DNA of 64,000 nucleotides from NCBI GenBank assembly GCA_029844215.1, contig CM056732.1, forward strand, positions 55,165,007-55,229,006. Direction: 5' to 3'. The notes beneath the pieces were generated by a model. That model saw only the letters and a list, made by a program, of their open reading frames with translations, was not told the DNA's origin and searched no databases. The translations under genes and the position numbers were made by a program. Positions 34,550 through 47,131 of the stretch are shown here, piece by piece. Source of the DNA: Przewalskia tangutica (taxonomy: Eukaryota > Streptophyta > Magnoliopsida > Solanales > Solanaceae). How positions within the stretch are numbered: position 1 is the first letter of the stretch; every line of letters begins with the position of its first letter.

Positions 34550-35684
34550 CTAAGCATAATCCTGCCCTGCAGGGCGCCTAGCTATAGAAGGTGATGAACC
34601 CGTCACTGACTCGGTAGGATGAGTCATTCTACCTGTATTCCTCATACTAGGACATTCTCTCGTCACATGGCCCTGACGGCCGTAGGTAAAACAAGCACCA
34701 GTAAAAAGACGACATTCCCCGGGATGACGCCTACCACATCGTGAACACTGAGGGAAAAATGAATCCGACTGGCTAGAACCTATGTATATATGTGAACTAA
34801 GCCCTGAGTTCTAACCAGCCTCAATACCCCGAACGCCCCAAGATCGTGGAGGACCACTTTGTACCGGCGGAGGCGCATAACTAGCCTGCTGCTGAGGCGG
34901 TCCGCCTCGAAAGTTACCAAAGGACCTCGCTGCTCGCCTCTTCGCTGATCTTGGTCATTCCGCCGCCTCACGCTCTCACACCTGCGCATAAGCCTATATG
35001 CGGGCAATGTTCATGCCCTACCAAGAGCTACACCGAGCAACCTCTCGCTAAGTAATCATCGAGCCTCGTGACATAGCGGTGCACTCGCCCTCTATGTTCG
35101 CCACTAAAGCGGGACGCATCGAGCCAATGGTCAAACTCTACATTGTACTCGAACCGTCCGCCCGCTCGCCTCAACATCAAAAATCTATCGCCCGAGCCCT
35201 CTCATCTCATGAGGCAAGAAATGGCTAAGAAAAGCCTATGAGAACTCGTCCCAAACAATTGAAGCGCATGCTCCCGGGATAGTTCCGTGAATAAAACCGA
35301 TCATCGCAGATCACGCAGCCGATGTGAACCAATACCACCGACTCGTCTCGAGGCCTCGATCACTCTCGCGATCCGCCGCGAATCGCTTGATAAACTCGAG
35401 GATCATCCTCGGTCCTCGACCCATAGAACTCGGTGGTGCAACTCAAAAAGTCCCAAGTCTCAAACTATCGATCTAGGGTGAACTACGGTACAACCGAACC
35501 GCCGCTTCACGTCGCCTCATTCCTCGCCAATCCTAGCTAGTAATCGCCATCTCCTTGTAACCCATATCTTTTGTTCTGGCCGCGGATCAAGTCTCGTGTT
35601 GTGGCCTCGGTGAGAGACCGCCGCTTTGCTCTGCAGCCTCCTGTTCTTTGCCGCCGGGCCTCTGGTTGCCTTGCGTAGAGGCAT
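34550..35684 (-). pseudogene. E gag remnant with double zinc knuckle
   Basis: The start is the complement of CAT at 35682-35684, reading MPLRKAT. The capsid part is frame-broken (35000-35560). The nucleocapsid at about 34672-34750 reads CSRCGRRHPGEC, then CFTYGRQGHVTREC: the second finger has Tyr where the family has its second Cys, so one zinc ligand is lost. The spacing is otherwise canonical. The fingers would bind and package element RNA. This is the best-preserved gag end in the window. Confidence 0.8.
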
Positions 35685-35874
35685 AACTGGCACATAAGAA
35701 TACGTCAGAGGGAGTTCAACTTATTACACAGCTCTAAGGCACGATCTCAGAGTGAGAAGAATGGAAACCAATCCTAAATATCATGCAGCCTCCTGATTAT
35801 AGGTGTGGTGCACAACACGCCGATAATCAAGACTCTACTAGATACGGTCTGTAGAAACTTTCCGAGGATTAACT

Positions 35875-35886
35875 GCTCTGATACCA
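35875..35886 (-). other. E primer-binding site, tRNA-Met
   Basis: GCTCTGATACCA on the plus strand, the exact complement of TGGTATCAGAGC, four bases from the LTR at 35891. It is the only minus-strand copy in the window with the unaltered site. Confidence 0.93.
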
Positions 35887-35890
35887 CTTT

Positions 35891-37012
35891 TGTCACGACC
35901 CGACCTCAGGCCCGTGACTGGTGCCTTACCCCGGGCACCCTAGTGATAAAACATCAGAGAAAAACCAGCGGAAATAAAATCATAGATATGAAACAAGATA
36001 TAAAATAAGAAACAGGCTAACCAAAATGGTCACCTTTCTGCATATATATAAAACCCGAACAGTTATCCTTTACAAACCCTGCCCACAACAGTACTACAGA
36101 CCTCTAAGAGTGTTTATAACCACTACGACGGGACAGGGCCCCGCCATACCCCTGAATGTACAAGAACCTACAAACTCAGGGAATCATACCAAAAGATAAG
36201 CCTCCGGAGAAACGGAGCTTCCCAATACGCAGAACTGTGATCCTAAGAGCGAGGATCAACAACTGGTGTACCTCTACCTGCGGCGTAACGCGGCCGAAGG
36301 AGGTCGATACAACAGTACCAAGTATGTGAAATCGAAAATATCGTAAATGAAATCATAATAGTCTATATGGCGGGAGACATATATGATAACCAAACTACAA
36401 GATCACAACATATAGCGATCGTGTCAAGTCAGGGACTCACGCCCTCAAAGTCATCACTCAAATATAACCATGGGCCTCACGCCCACAATATCAATCGTGC
36501 CCGTGGAATTCCTTCCTCACTGCCGGCAGTCTACATATAAATCGTATGACACGTATAACATGTCCCGGCCCATCCCTGGTACTCGGGTAGAATCGTATGG
36601 TGTACATGTCTCGGCCCATCCCATGGGACTCGAGGTAGAATCGAATGGTATACATATCTCGGCCCATCCCATGGGACTCGGGGTAGAATCGTATGGTATA
36701 CATATCTCGGCCCAGCCCATGGGACTCGAGGTAGAATCGCCCATAATATTTAAACCCTTTTTTAAGACAGATTAAGGCAATACCATGCCTTCCTCTTAAA
36801 CCAAACTAAGGCAATATCATGCCTTCCTTTTAAACCAAAACACTTTCCCCTTTTAAAGTCAAGTAACAATATTATTTTCCAATAGTTCAAGTTGCATAAC
36901 TTCAAATACTCAAGTCTCTTATTTTCGAAAGATTTCATAGTTCATAGTCTTAATCACTTAATAACGAAATCTCTTTTAAAATTGAGTAACATATGCCTTA
37001 TGTGTGAGTAGG
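35891..37012 (-). repeat. E 5' LTR, first part (interrupted by I)
   Basis: Starts TGTCACGACCCGACC. It holds the shared hairpin (36124-36148) and a 48-bp tandem array (about 36590-36745, unit containing TCGGCCCATCCCATGGGACT). At 37013 element I is inserted; the presumed target duplication GTAGG (37008-37012) has its partner outside the window. Confidence 0.88.
36590..36745. repeat. 48-bp tandem array in E LTR
   Basis: TCGGCCC recurs at 36611, 36659 and 36707, a 48-bp period. Open frames on both strands here come from the repeat and are not genes. Related 46-bp arrays occur in J. Confidence 0.9.
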
Positions 37013-38420
37013 TGTCACGACCCGACCCCGGGGCCGCGACTGGTGCCCTACCGGGGCACCCCGTCAGGTATACATCAGAGAATAGCAGCGGAACATACAT
37101 AACACATAACCTGTATAAAGTAAACATCAATGGCCAGCTGATAAGGCTGCCTTCCATAAAAATATACTTAATCAAAAGTACAACTTGTTCTTACAGCCCA
37201 AAACACAAACGTGACCACAGACCTCTAAGAATAACAACTGTGGCGGGACAGGGCCCCGCCATACCCCTGAATGTACAAAATACCTACAGCATCAGGGAAA
37301 AACCGTACCAACAAAATAAGCCTCCGGAGGAATGGATCTTCAAAACGAGCGTTGATCCTAAGAATGAGGATCCACCACCTTCTTACCCTACTGCGGCATG
37401 AACGCATCCCAGGAAGGGTCGCACAATATGTACTAAGTATGCGAATCGGAAAATACCAAAATACCTCATAAGTATAAAATAACCGAGACATGTATAAAAT
37501 CGGTTTACGTAACCATCGCCTTACTAATAATGAGAATATCAAACATATAAAATCGCATGAAAATAGGAAGCTCATGGTCAAAGCAAGGTCATCTCGCGAT
37601 GTCATTAAGCACTCCTACTCGAGACTATTTCACCCGCACGGGTCATGTGGACCGCGTGAGGTATTCTCGCATAGGTACTCACCCGCATGGTACTATTTCA
37701 CCCGCATGAGCACTACGGACTCTCATGAGGCATTCCTCGCATCGTGTGTAGCAAATCCAAGGAATAGCTGGTATAACGTCTTGGGGGTTTACCCCTCATA
37801 TATACTCTTACCACAGCGGTGGTATAACGTCTTAGGGAGTTACCCCTCATTTATACTCTTACCCTGGAGAAGGTGGTATAACGTCTTGGGGATTTACCCC
37901 TCATTTTTACTCTTACCCTGGAGAAGGTGGTATAACGTCTTGGGGATTTACCCCTCATTTATACTTTTACCCTGGAGAAGGTGGTATAACGTCTTGGGGA
38001 TTTACCCCTCATTTATACTCTTACCCTATCTCAACCGACCATCATACATAACATAAATAAGTTAACATATCTTAATAAAAGAGAATCCGGGAATTTAACC
38101 CAAAGTACAACATACTTCTACTCTTTTAAAAATGACTCTTTTTCACATAAAACTTTTGGGCAATTGATGCCTTAAAACCAATTTGTCTTTCACAACCTCA
38201 AATCATTTATCCGTACTCATTTTACTTAGAGTAAATCTTCCTTTATTAACTTTCCATAAAGCTAATATAATCAACCTCCCATAAAGTCATTATATTACCG
38301 TTATACCTTAGTCAAATACATTTTCCCTAAAATCCAAGGGACTTACACTTTTAAAAGGAAACAAGAACCATATACTTGAACACATCAAGTCCCTTAACTT
38401 TGAAAACTCAAGACATCCTT
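37013..38420 (-). repeat. I 3' LTR, first part
   Basis: Reverse complement of the A-type LTR 3' half. Contains the shared hairpin (37239-37263), CCCGCATG arrays (37620-37740) and a 54-bp tandem array (37771-38024). F is inserted at 38421 with duplicated TCCTT (38416-38420). Confidence 0.9.
37771..38024. repeat. 54-bp tandem array in I LTR
   Basis: GTATAACGTCTT recurs at 37771, 37822, 37876, 37930 and 37984 (spacings 51, 54, 54, 54). Because 54 is a multiple of three, it creates an artificial 188-codon frame on the plus strand (37490-38056). A has only a single related GGGGTAAACCCC segment near 17575. Confidence 0.93.
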
Positions 38421-38953
38421 TGTTACACCCCGTAGTTACAGGGTATGTATACGAAGACGTTCGTACGAGAATACGACACAAAAATTGGAAAGGAAGAAAG
38501 ATGTGATTTTTCGACGGAAAAGTTTCCGGATTTTATGAAGGAAAAAGGTTCGTTAATGGGAATTGGATTCCCAGATTTGGTATTCGGACTTTTTAGAATA
38601 TTTGAGAATTATGGAATTTTATTTCCGGAATTGGTCACGTGGGGCCCACGGGGAAAATTTACGGTTTTGAGGCCCACTTTATTTTCGATTTTTGGCATTA
38701 CGGATATTTTGAGAAGATGAAATATTTTGGAGCAGTGAGGCGACACGCGTGTCACCCCATGTAGCCGTGTTGGTAGAATACGCTAGAGGACATGTGGTCT
38801 TGGACGTTTTAGTGGACAAGTGGCAAGCCACTTGTCCCATTTTTGTGGTGGACATATGTCCCATTGTTGTGGTGGACACTTGGTTGGAAGACTCCACTCC
38901 CACTTGGACCAAATCCTCACCTTACACTTGCTTTGATCCTAGCCATTGGTTGG

Positions 38954-38963
38954 CTATAAATAC
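38954..38963 (+). promoter_or_regulatory. TATA box in F LTR; equivalents in B, C, E, H, J and K
   Basis: CTATAAATAC at 38954 (F) and 63188 (K); TATATATGC at 13531 (B). On the minus strand, complements are at 3844 and 11078 (C), 26790 (E), 54080 (H) and 58603 (J). Each lies roughly 370-540 bp from the LTR 5' end, leaving most of the LTR in the transcribed part. Confidence 0.7.
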
Positions 38964-41632
38964 CTCCCTTGTTTGCAGACTTTATTCATCCACTTAAGAG
39001 TTTCCAAGGCAAAAATTCTCCATCCCCCCTTAGGTGTTCTCGTCCAAACACCCCCCATGGTGTAGAAAATTCTTCAAGTGTTGGTATAGTCCCAAATACC
39101 TTAGCCTTGTATCCCTAGTAGTATTCTAAAGTTATCCCAACATAAGAGCCCGGAAATACTACTTTTTTTCCAATAGTCGCAAAATGAAACCCTAGGAAAA
39201 ACCTTCATAGATGGATGAAGTGTTAAGAGAAGTTGTTTAGAAACTTCTAAGGGTTGCTTGGAGCGGGTTGGAGCGTAAGGAAGTGGAGCTAAACGTTGCT
39301 CAGGATCGACTTATAAATCTTGGATAATTTTGGGCTTATCGAGGTAATAATCTTTATCCCCTATCAGAATTGGAGATTACATGTCAGAGTAATGTATAGT
39401 TGAGTATACTATATATAGAATGAATATTGATAAGAATTGAATCAGATTTACATTGGTATTCTGATGAGAGTTGTAGTATTATTGTAGGGCAGAATTGTAC
39501 ACGTCCGGTTAGACGTGTAATCCCCTGGGAGTTGTTGGCCTGGTAGCGGGCCTTGTTAGTGGAGGTTATTTATGTGGTTACGGGGGGGGAGGTTCTGCCG
39601 ATTTTTCCGTAGAATATGGAACCTTGTACTTAGAAATATTCTACGAAGGGATCTAGAAGTTAATAAACGTTTTATGGCCATTATAGGTTGAAGTACTACG
39701 AGTAGCGTATTCTACTTGAAGGGTGGAAAAGGCTAGCAGGGTTATAGTACTTGGAGCATTTTGCTTATTGTCGATAATCGTCGCGAGGTATGTGAACCTC
39801 TTCCTATCCTTTCTAGCATGATTGTTGTGAAATATATATAGTGCGGTAGACGCACGTGTGTTTAAAGGAATTTGATTTTCCTTTTGTGTCCTTGACTTGA
39901 TTCCAAAGTTAAGTGACTTGTTATGAAAAATTAAGGACTTGAATTATGTTAAAAAGTTGTAAAACCTCATTCATGAGTAATGGGTGTGTGGTCTTGTAAA
40001 GAATAGAGTTATCTTGATTTCGAAAATGAGAATAGTTGTCCTTGGTTGGTTTAAAACATAAAGTGTTATAATAGCTTTATGGGAGGTTATTTATAACGAC
40101 TTTATGAAAACAAAAGAATGGTTTTATCATTGGATTTAAAATGATAACTTGACATTAAAAGTTGGAGGTTGGTTTCCTTAAAAGATATGATTTAAAGGTA
40201 TAGGATACTTGTTTCTAAAAGAGTAAGACACTTGGTTTAAAAAGTATATTGCTATTTGACTTTAAAAAGGAAAAGTGTCTTTGTTTTAAAGGAAGGCATG
40301 GTTTTGTCTTAAAATGGTTTAAAAAGGAAGGCATGTTTTTGTCTTAAGATTGGTTTAAAAAGAAGGTATGGAAATTGTTTTGGTTTACTTAAAAAGATAG
40401 TTACTCTATTTTGATACTACGAGTATCGTGTGACTTTTGTGAAAGAAATGGATCTTTTTAAAGAGTTAAAGTATGTAGTACTTTGGGGTTAAAACCCGGA
40501 TTTGTTGGCATCAAATAAAAGTACCTTGTGTGAGTAACTTGCCTATGATTTGCCTGTGATAGCCTTGTAATACTTCTTGTCGGTTTGATAAAGTGAACAT
40601 GTTATGATGCTACGTGTGTTAGTATCTTGTGATGTTGTGTAAGGGGGTTATTCTTGTTGTGCTTACGTTGTTTAACGATAAGCCCGTTGTCGTATTATAT
40701 CACATACCCACGACTTGTTATGTTGTCGGGTTAGCTACCCCGATCGAGAATACCTCATGCGGTCCACGTGGCTACGCGACTTCGGGTCCGTTGATGCGCG
40801 GTTAGCTACCCCGATGCGCGAGTACTCACGCGGGCCTACGCGAGTCGCGGTGAGTTCGTGGTTAGACGCGCACATTGATACCGAGGGCGAGTGGCCCGCC
40901 GATCATGGCGGTCTAGAAAGACCTCGTGATACGCTTTTATAGCATTGTTGGTACGCTGGTTCTAGTAGTCGCTATGCCTTCGCATTTACCGTCACGGTTT
41001 TATTATGACAGTGGGACTCGTGTTCATGTATTCCTTGGTGTTTTTATATCATGGATCACGGCGGTGAGGAAGGAATTCCACCGCATGATTGATATTGTGG
41101 GCATGAGACCCATGGTTATATTTGAGTGATGACTTTGAGGCGCGAGTCCACGACTTGACATGACTACTTACATATGTGTATCGTAAATTGGTTATCATAT
41201 ATGTCTTACGCTTTATATAGACTATTATGATTTCATTTACAAGATTAGCCACATACTTGGTACATTGTATCGACTCCGCCGGGGCTGCGTTAAATCCGCA
41301 GGTAGGTACACCGCTGTTGATCTCGCCATAGGATCACGTCAGCGTTGGAAGCTCGCTTCTCCGAGGCTATCTTCGTATAGTCCCCGCCGTTGCAGTACTT
41401 ACATTCGTGGGTATGGCGGCCTCGCCCCGCCGTTGTTGTTATAACATTTAGAGGTCAGAGTACTTGTTGTAGGCGTGGTTTGTAAAGGATGTAATCGCTC
41501 GTGCTTAATCTTTTATATATATACGCAGAAGCGTGACCGCTTTGTTAGCCTATTTTCTCATCAGATATCTTGTTTCACGTAGTTTTATTTCGCTGATTTT
41601 CTCGATGTTGTATCACTAGGTGCGGGGTAAGG

Positions 41633-44600
41633 TGTCACGACCAACCCGTTCGTGGATCGTGCCTACCCGCACCCAAGTAGCTATACATCGAGTAATCAGC
41701 TGAACATAAAACAAGACATGAAAATATTATGAAGTAAGAAACGATGTCGAGAAAACTTGCTTTTCAGATATATATAAATCAATTTAAAACCGAATAGCTA
41801 CATCCTTTTACAACTCGCCCACAACAGATTTCTGCACTTAAGAATGATACGTCAACAATGGCGGACAGTGGCTCCGCCATACCTCGAATGTAAGGTACAA
41901 CGCAGTGGACTATACCATCGATAAGCCTCCGAGAAACGAGCTTCCCATACGCCGAATCGTGACTCCTAAGAGCGAGGATCAACACCGTGTACTTACCGCG
42001 CATGAACGCACTCGTAAGGAGGTCGCATAACAGTACCAAGTATGTGAAATCTAAGTACTGAAATGAAATCAAGTATCTAAAACCATTTGCAAATACAATC
42101 AGTTAAACTGCACATAGTGCCACAACATAAATAAGAGCAAAACAGATATACTGTAACTGGTCTTTTCTAGGCCGCGAATGATCGAAGCAAGGCCAACCGC
42201 CCATAGTATCATTATGCGTGTTTCAATCTCGACTCCTCGCACCGCATAGGTCACACATGCACCCGCATGAGGTATTCTCGTGACGGGGTAGCCAACCCCG
42301 CATTCTCTCCTGGACTCCCGCAGTCCGCATAGTCTCAATAGACCGCATAGTCCCACGGACCGCATAGGGCATCCCCCGCATCGGGCTAAACACCAGGAAT
42401 GATCAATCCTGGAGTATACCGCTGCTCCGCATAGTCTCACAGACCGCATAGGCCGTATAGACCCGCATCGCGGTGGCAAGCCCTGTATAATAAGTCAAGG
42501 GGGTGTGTGATACAATAACAGTACAACGGGCTTAACGTTTAACAACGTAAGCACAACAAGAATGACCCCTTACACAACAATCACAAGATACTAACACACG
42601 TAGCATCCTAACATGTTTACTTATCAAATCAACAAGAAAGTATTACAAGGCTGTCACAAACCAACACAATCAAGTTATTCACACAAGGTACTTTATGCTA
42701 ACAAGTTCGCATCTATCCCCAAAGTACTTCATACATTAACTCTTTAAAAGATCCGCTTCTTTACGTAAGTCACACAATACCCGTAGTATAAAATAGAGTG
42801 ACTATCTTTTAAGTAAACTAAAACACTTCCCTTTGTAAAATCAAGTAACAACATTATTTTCCAAACGTTCAAGTTTGCCTAATTTCAAATGTTCAAGTTT
42901 CTCATTTTCAAAAGGTTTCGTAGTTTCATAGTATTAATCACTTAATGATATAATTCTCCTTTAAAACGATTTGAGAAACATATGCCTTATATGTGAGCAG
43001 GTTATTCTTGTTTATAACAATCTTATTACAAGCCCATGATCTAGAAATGTAATATCATTTTGTCTCATCTTAGCTTCTATGCAGATGGAGGTTTCTCTTG
43101 GTTTTAATAATACATTAATTAGTCAAGACATTTCCTTTATTAACGCTGCAGTTGGTTTGTTCGATACTTATTCGATTTCAAATCAAGAAACATTATTGCT
43201 TTTAAAAACCAAGTACTCATTTCTCACGAATGAGGTTTCACACAAAATTCATATTAATTAATTAAGTCAAGTCTCTTATCTTTTAAGATCAAGTCTCTTA
43301 ACTTCTAAAAATCAGTAAACCATTCTTTTACTCTCTTCTAAGCCGTTATACCAACTTCCCATAAAGCTAGTATAACTCTTAAGCTTTTAAAACCAAACAT
43401 TTTTCAAAAAGGTTCTTAATTCTTGGAATACTTCGTGTTCTTATTATTCGTGCTTAAGTCCAAGACATTGCCGTAAAACTACGCTCAATTAACACACGAC
43501 GCTTCACCGCACTATATATATTCTTATAAAATATCATGCTCAAGAGGATAGGAAGGATCACATACCTCGCGACGCTTATCGACTATTAGCAAAACGCTTC
43601 CACTGGCCATAACCCTGCTTAGCCTTGTCCACCTTTCAAGTAACACATGCTACTCGCAGACCATTCAACCTATAAAGGTTATACAAGTCTATCAATGTCT
43701 AGACTACTCTGTAGATTACATCTATATACAAGATTCTACGGAAAATTTTGGCAGCCCTTCCCTACCCACAACTTCACAAGTTCATCAGAATACAACCCTA
43801 TGTAAGTACATCAATTCTTCTTATATATCTTCCTTGTATATATCTTATACTTATACTTATACTTCAACAGTATGCAAACTCTAATTACAAAAGGGAGACA
43901 AGATATTTACCTCGATAAGCCCATAAATATCCAAGTTAAATGTCGATCCTGAGCAACGCTTAGCTCCTACTCCGGTGCTCCAACCCGCCTCCAAACAACC
44001 CTTAGAAGTTCTACGCAACTTCTTCTTAATACTTCAACCAACCTGAAGATTTTCCTTAGGGTCTGGCTTGAGACAAAAATGACATAAGGTAGTATTTCCT
44101 GCTCTACGATAGAGGTATCTTTGGAATACTACAAGGTATACGCTAAGGTAATTGGGTATAGTAACAATACTTTGAGAGTATTTCTACCAAGAGTGAGGTG
44201 TATTTACGAGACAACACCACACAAGGGGGTGTACCTCGCCAACCCCACTGAGTGGGTACTCTCGGCCTGTGGGAGGGACTCTCGCCAAGGGCCTCACAAA
44301 GGGGGGAGGGGGAGGCTAGGACGAGAACACAAGAAGAGGGGGGGAGGATTTTAGACTTAGGAAAGTTTTTAGGATGAAGAAGTCTTCAAAGGGGGAGGGG
44401 TATTTGTAGGGAAATCAAGGCTATGATCTAGCCAAGCTGGGGGCAAGTGGAGGCCAAGATATGCCCAAGTGCCCCACCTAGTCCCTACCCTTAAAACCCT
44501 CACAAATATCCTACCAACTCCAAGTTGAGTTCGTCCCACGTGTCGCCTCACACTCCACCAACTCGAGGGTGACAAGTGTCGCCTCTCGTTGGTCCAAAAT

Positions 44601-44785
44601 GTTCCATCTCTAAAAATCCGCAAAAATTAAAAATGACATAGCCGAATTTTCCTTCGCAAGTTTTGTAAAAGTTTCATTAAAAACGACTCTAACCGTGTCA
44701 GGCACAAAATAATTTCGGCCCAAGCCTACTTTAAAGTTCAAACTTTTCTACGACGTCCTCACGCATACTGAAATACGGTATAACA
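41633..44785 (-). repeat. G 3' LTR
   Basis: Pair of 47132-50276. It has a degenerate hairpin (about 41857-41881), an ACCGCATAG array (42235-42470) and a conserved GATGGAGGTTTCT block (about 43083) seen in all E/G/H/J LTRs. The TATA-box position (near 44400) reads TATTTGTAG instead of TATTTATAG. The adjacent polypurine tract is short (44786-44794). Confidence 0.92.
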
Positions 44786-45179
44786 TTCTCCTTAGAAACA
44801 TTCGTCCCGAATGTTCCTTTTAAGTCTCAAAACAAACGCGCGCCAGTATAGTCTTCACTACTATACTTACGAGAACAAACCTGCCACACCTGGCCACAGA
44901 AACACCTGCGCAAATACTTACATCCAAGTCCACGAGGAAACACCTCTAACATCACAAAAGCCCTTACCCGAGGTCTAAAATATACTTCCTTCGCACCTCT
45001 CCTTACAAAAGAAATGATCACATCTATGTTCGCCATACATGCTCGCTTCTTCCTTACGTGCCGCACTTTCTCGCACACTCGAACTCTTTCAATCTCTACC
45101 ACATTTCAAGTATCGCTTCAGCTTCCAAAACTCGCTACACCCTTTCCGGTGGTACCTTCAAAGACCCACCGCCAACTCA

Positions 45180-45480
45180 ACTCCAAGCGTTGTCGCAGAT
45201 TATCCGCACGACTTCGCTGACTCAGCCGCCAATAACCTCTTCTCGATAAGCTTCACCCTATCCACATCTGCCGAACACGTATGAACCAACTATTCGAACC
45301 TTGCCAACGCCGAACCAATCGACCGCAACTTACACTTCCGCCCCTACAAGGCGTCAAGGCGATATCCAACACCAAATGGTAGCCGTAAAACACTTCCTAA
45401 CGAGGCAACGATCTCACCGCTACCCCGAAATCCAAATCGGCGAGGCGAACGCGACGAAGCACTCTCGAGTTCCTAACCCG
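45180..45480 (-). pseudogene. G integrase C-terminal relic
   Basis: Nucleotide similarity to C (4840-4920 and onward): the complement carries the remains of the VDKVKLIQ...KSYADHRRR and YEALYGRK segments of integrase, without an open frame. It shows that the pol-less family descends from an autonomous chromovirus by internal deletion. Confidence 0.55.
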
Positions 45481-46159
45481 CTCGTAAAACCTCTAGAAAA
45501 AGAAAATGCACTGGCTCCACTGTCATCATAAGGTGAAGGTAGGCACCCGCACCTTACAACCTTTCGATCGTCTCGCATAACCTCTGCCGAGTAAACGGTC
45601 TTGGTGAAAGACACGACGGGCTGACCCATCGCCCGACTCATCGTTGAACGCATCCACGAACTCGCGATGGTTAACTAAACTTGGGCCTAACACCCTCGTG
45701 ACCTACCACCGGCGGGACCACCACAAACCGACCCCACCATAAAAGGTCGGCGGGTTGACCCGCTGCATGGCCTCAACCCGACCCACTCGCGTCAACACTT
45801 GCTCCCCGATCCGAACAATCTCACTAATCCATCGCTACGAAAACCCAGCGGTCTTCTTAGCTCAACTACCTCTTCCTTCCACACTACTCGTGGACTTATC
45901 ACACAAACATATCTCACGTGGCACTATGCACTCCGATATGGATCAAACATAACAATACATCTTTACCCGAGACGGCCTTACCTCTAAGGTCTCTACGTAA
46001 AAAGCTCTAAGGCTCACACTTTTCCTATCCCCACCTTTCCTGCTACTAACCATGATTTCTAATCACAATTAACACACCGCTATCGTAACATAGCACTTAA
46101 GATATACTCATCTTATCACACAATACTAACCTCTGTAGGTTAAGGATATACCAGATCTC

Positions 46160-46932
46160 GCTTCACTCCCAGTCGTTTAATCAAACTCGCCTGTAGGCGC
46201 ATAGCTAAGGAAGGTGACGCGTCACCGATCATGGCGCCGAGTCCTCCTACTTACATCCTCCTACTAGGACATCCTTTCGACACGGCCCCGACGGCCGCAG
46301 TAAAACAAGCACCAAAAAGACGACATTCCCGGGATGACGTGCGCACAATGAATACCGGGAAAAATCACTGGCCGGAACCTACGTGTAGTCAGAACCGAAG
46401 CTCTTGAGCTCGACCAACTCTGCATACCCCGAACGTCCCCAACCTCTGGAGGACCTCTGACCGGTGGATGTGCATAATCTAATCTCTGGCGAGGTGACTT
46501 GACTCGAAAGTTACCAAAGGACCTTGCTCGCCCTCTTCTCGTCCTTCGTTAACCCGCCGATCTCTACGTTTTTGGCCGCGCATAAGCCCGCATACGTGCC
46601 ATGCTCAAGCTTAATCAAGAATTACTCTTGTACAACCTCTCTTAGATAGTCATCGTGACTCGCGGATACATCGGTATACTCTCTCGTAGCCAAATCCATA
46701 GCTAATGTGGTCGCCTCTTTGCAATCTATATTCTCTGCCCCCGGCCGTGGGCGTTCATATATCATGGTCGCAGAGGCACGCCGCCAGAGCTAAACTTCCG
46801 GGCCGGGACGTAGCATAACTCCCCGAATGAAATACCACCCAGTGATGATTGGCTCGTGCCTCGTAACCTCTTCAGATTTACCGCAGCTCCGCCTTTGCGC
46901 GCCTCCTGCCCGGTTCGCCTACGCGTAGGCAT
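46160..46932 (-). pseudogene. G gag remnant
   Basis: The start is the complement of CAT 46930-46932 (an MPTR-type opening aligned to MPPRKAT). The knuckle region at 46264-46360 aligns with E's but no longer has the Cys-His pattern in one frame. The capsid part is shortened. It is clearly broken. Confidence 0.65.
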
Positions 46933-47116
46933 AACGGTAAGGCAAAGAAATAAGTTTGAGGGTCCAACTTACAACACAGCTCTAAGGCACGAGCTCAGAG
47001 TGAGAAGAATAGAAACCAATCCTAATGATCCTATAGCCTCCTGACATTGGTGTGGTGCACAACACACCGATAATCAAGACTTCGGATACGGTCGTAGACA
47101 CTTTCGAGGATTAATC

Positions 47117-47127
47117 GCTCGATACCA
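47117..47127 (-). other. G primer-binding site (altered tRNA-Met)
   Basis: GCTCGATACCA, with the same one-base change as in C and J. It precedes the 5' LTR that starts at 47132. Confidence 0.8.
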
Positions 47128-47131
47128 CTTT

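Larger units (their letters stand above)
33618..35890 (-). mobile_element. Element E interior: pol-less, gag only
   Basis: Only 2273 bp separate E's polypurine tract from its 5' LTR, against about 5 kb in A and C. The right part is gag; the left about 880 bp (33630-34500) has no recognisable protease, RT or integrase but is shared with J (59130-60060) and in part with G (45600-46150). E is therefore a non-autonomous chromovirus derivative (TR-GAG/LARD type). E's LTRs are broken by B, D and I. Confidence 0.82.

Noticed and set aside
37490..38056. 188-codon plus-strand frame with an 18-residue repeat
   Set aside because: It is produced by the 54-bp tandem array in I's LTR, antisense to the element. 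The period is a multiple of three, so stops are avoided by chance.
43079..43261. 60-codon frame starting at the conserved GATGGAGGTTTCT block
   Set aside because: The block is conserved in every E/G/H/J LTR, but the frame is lost in the other copies (48556, 52833, 57370, 62152) and lies antisense to the LTR.
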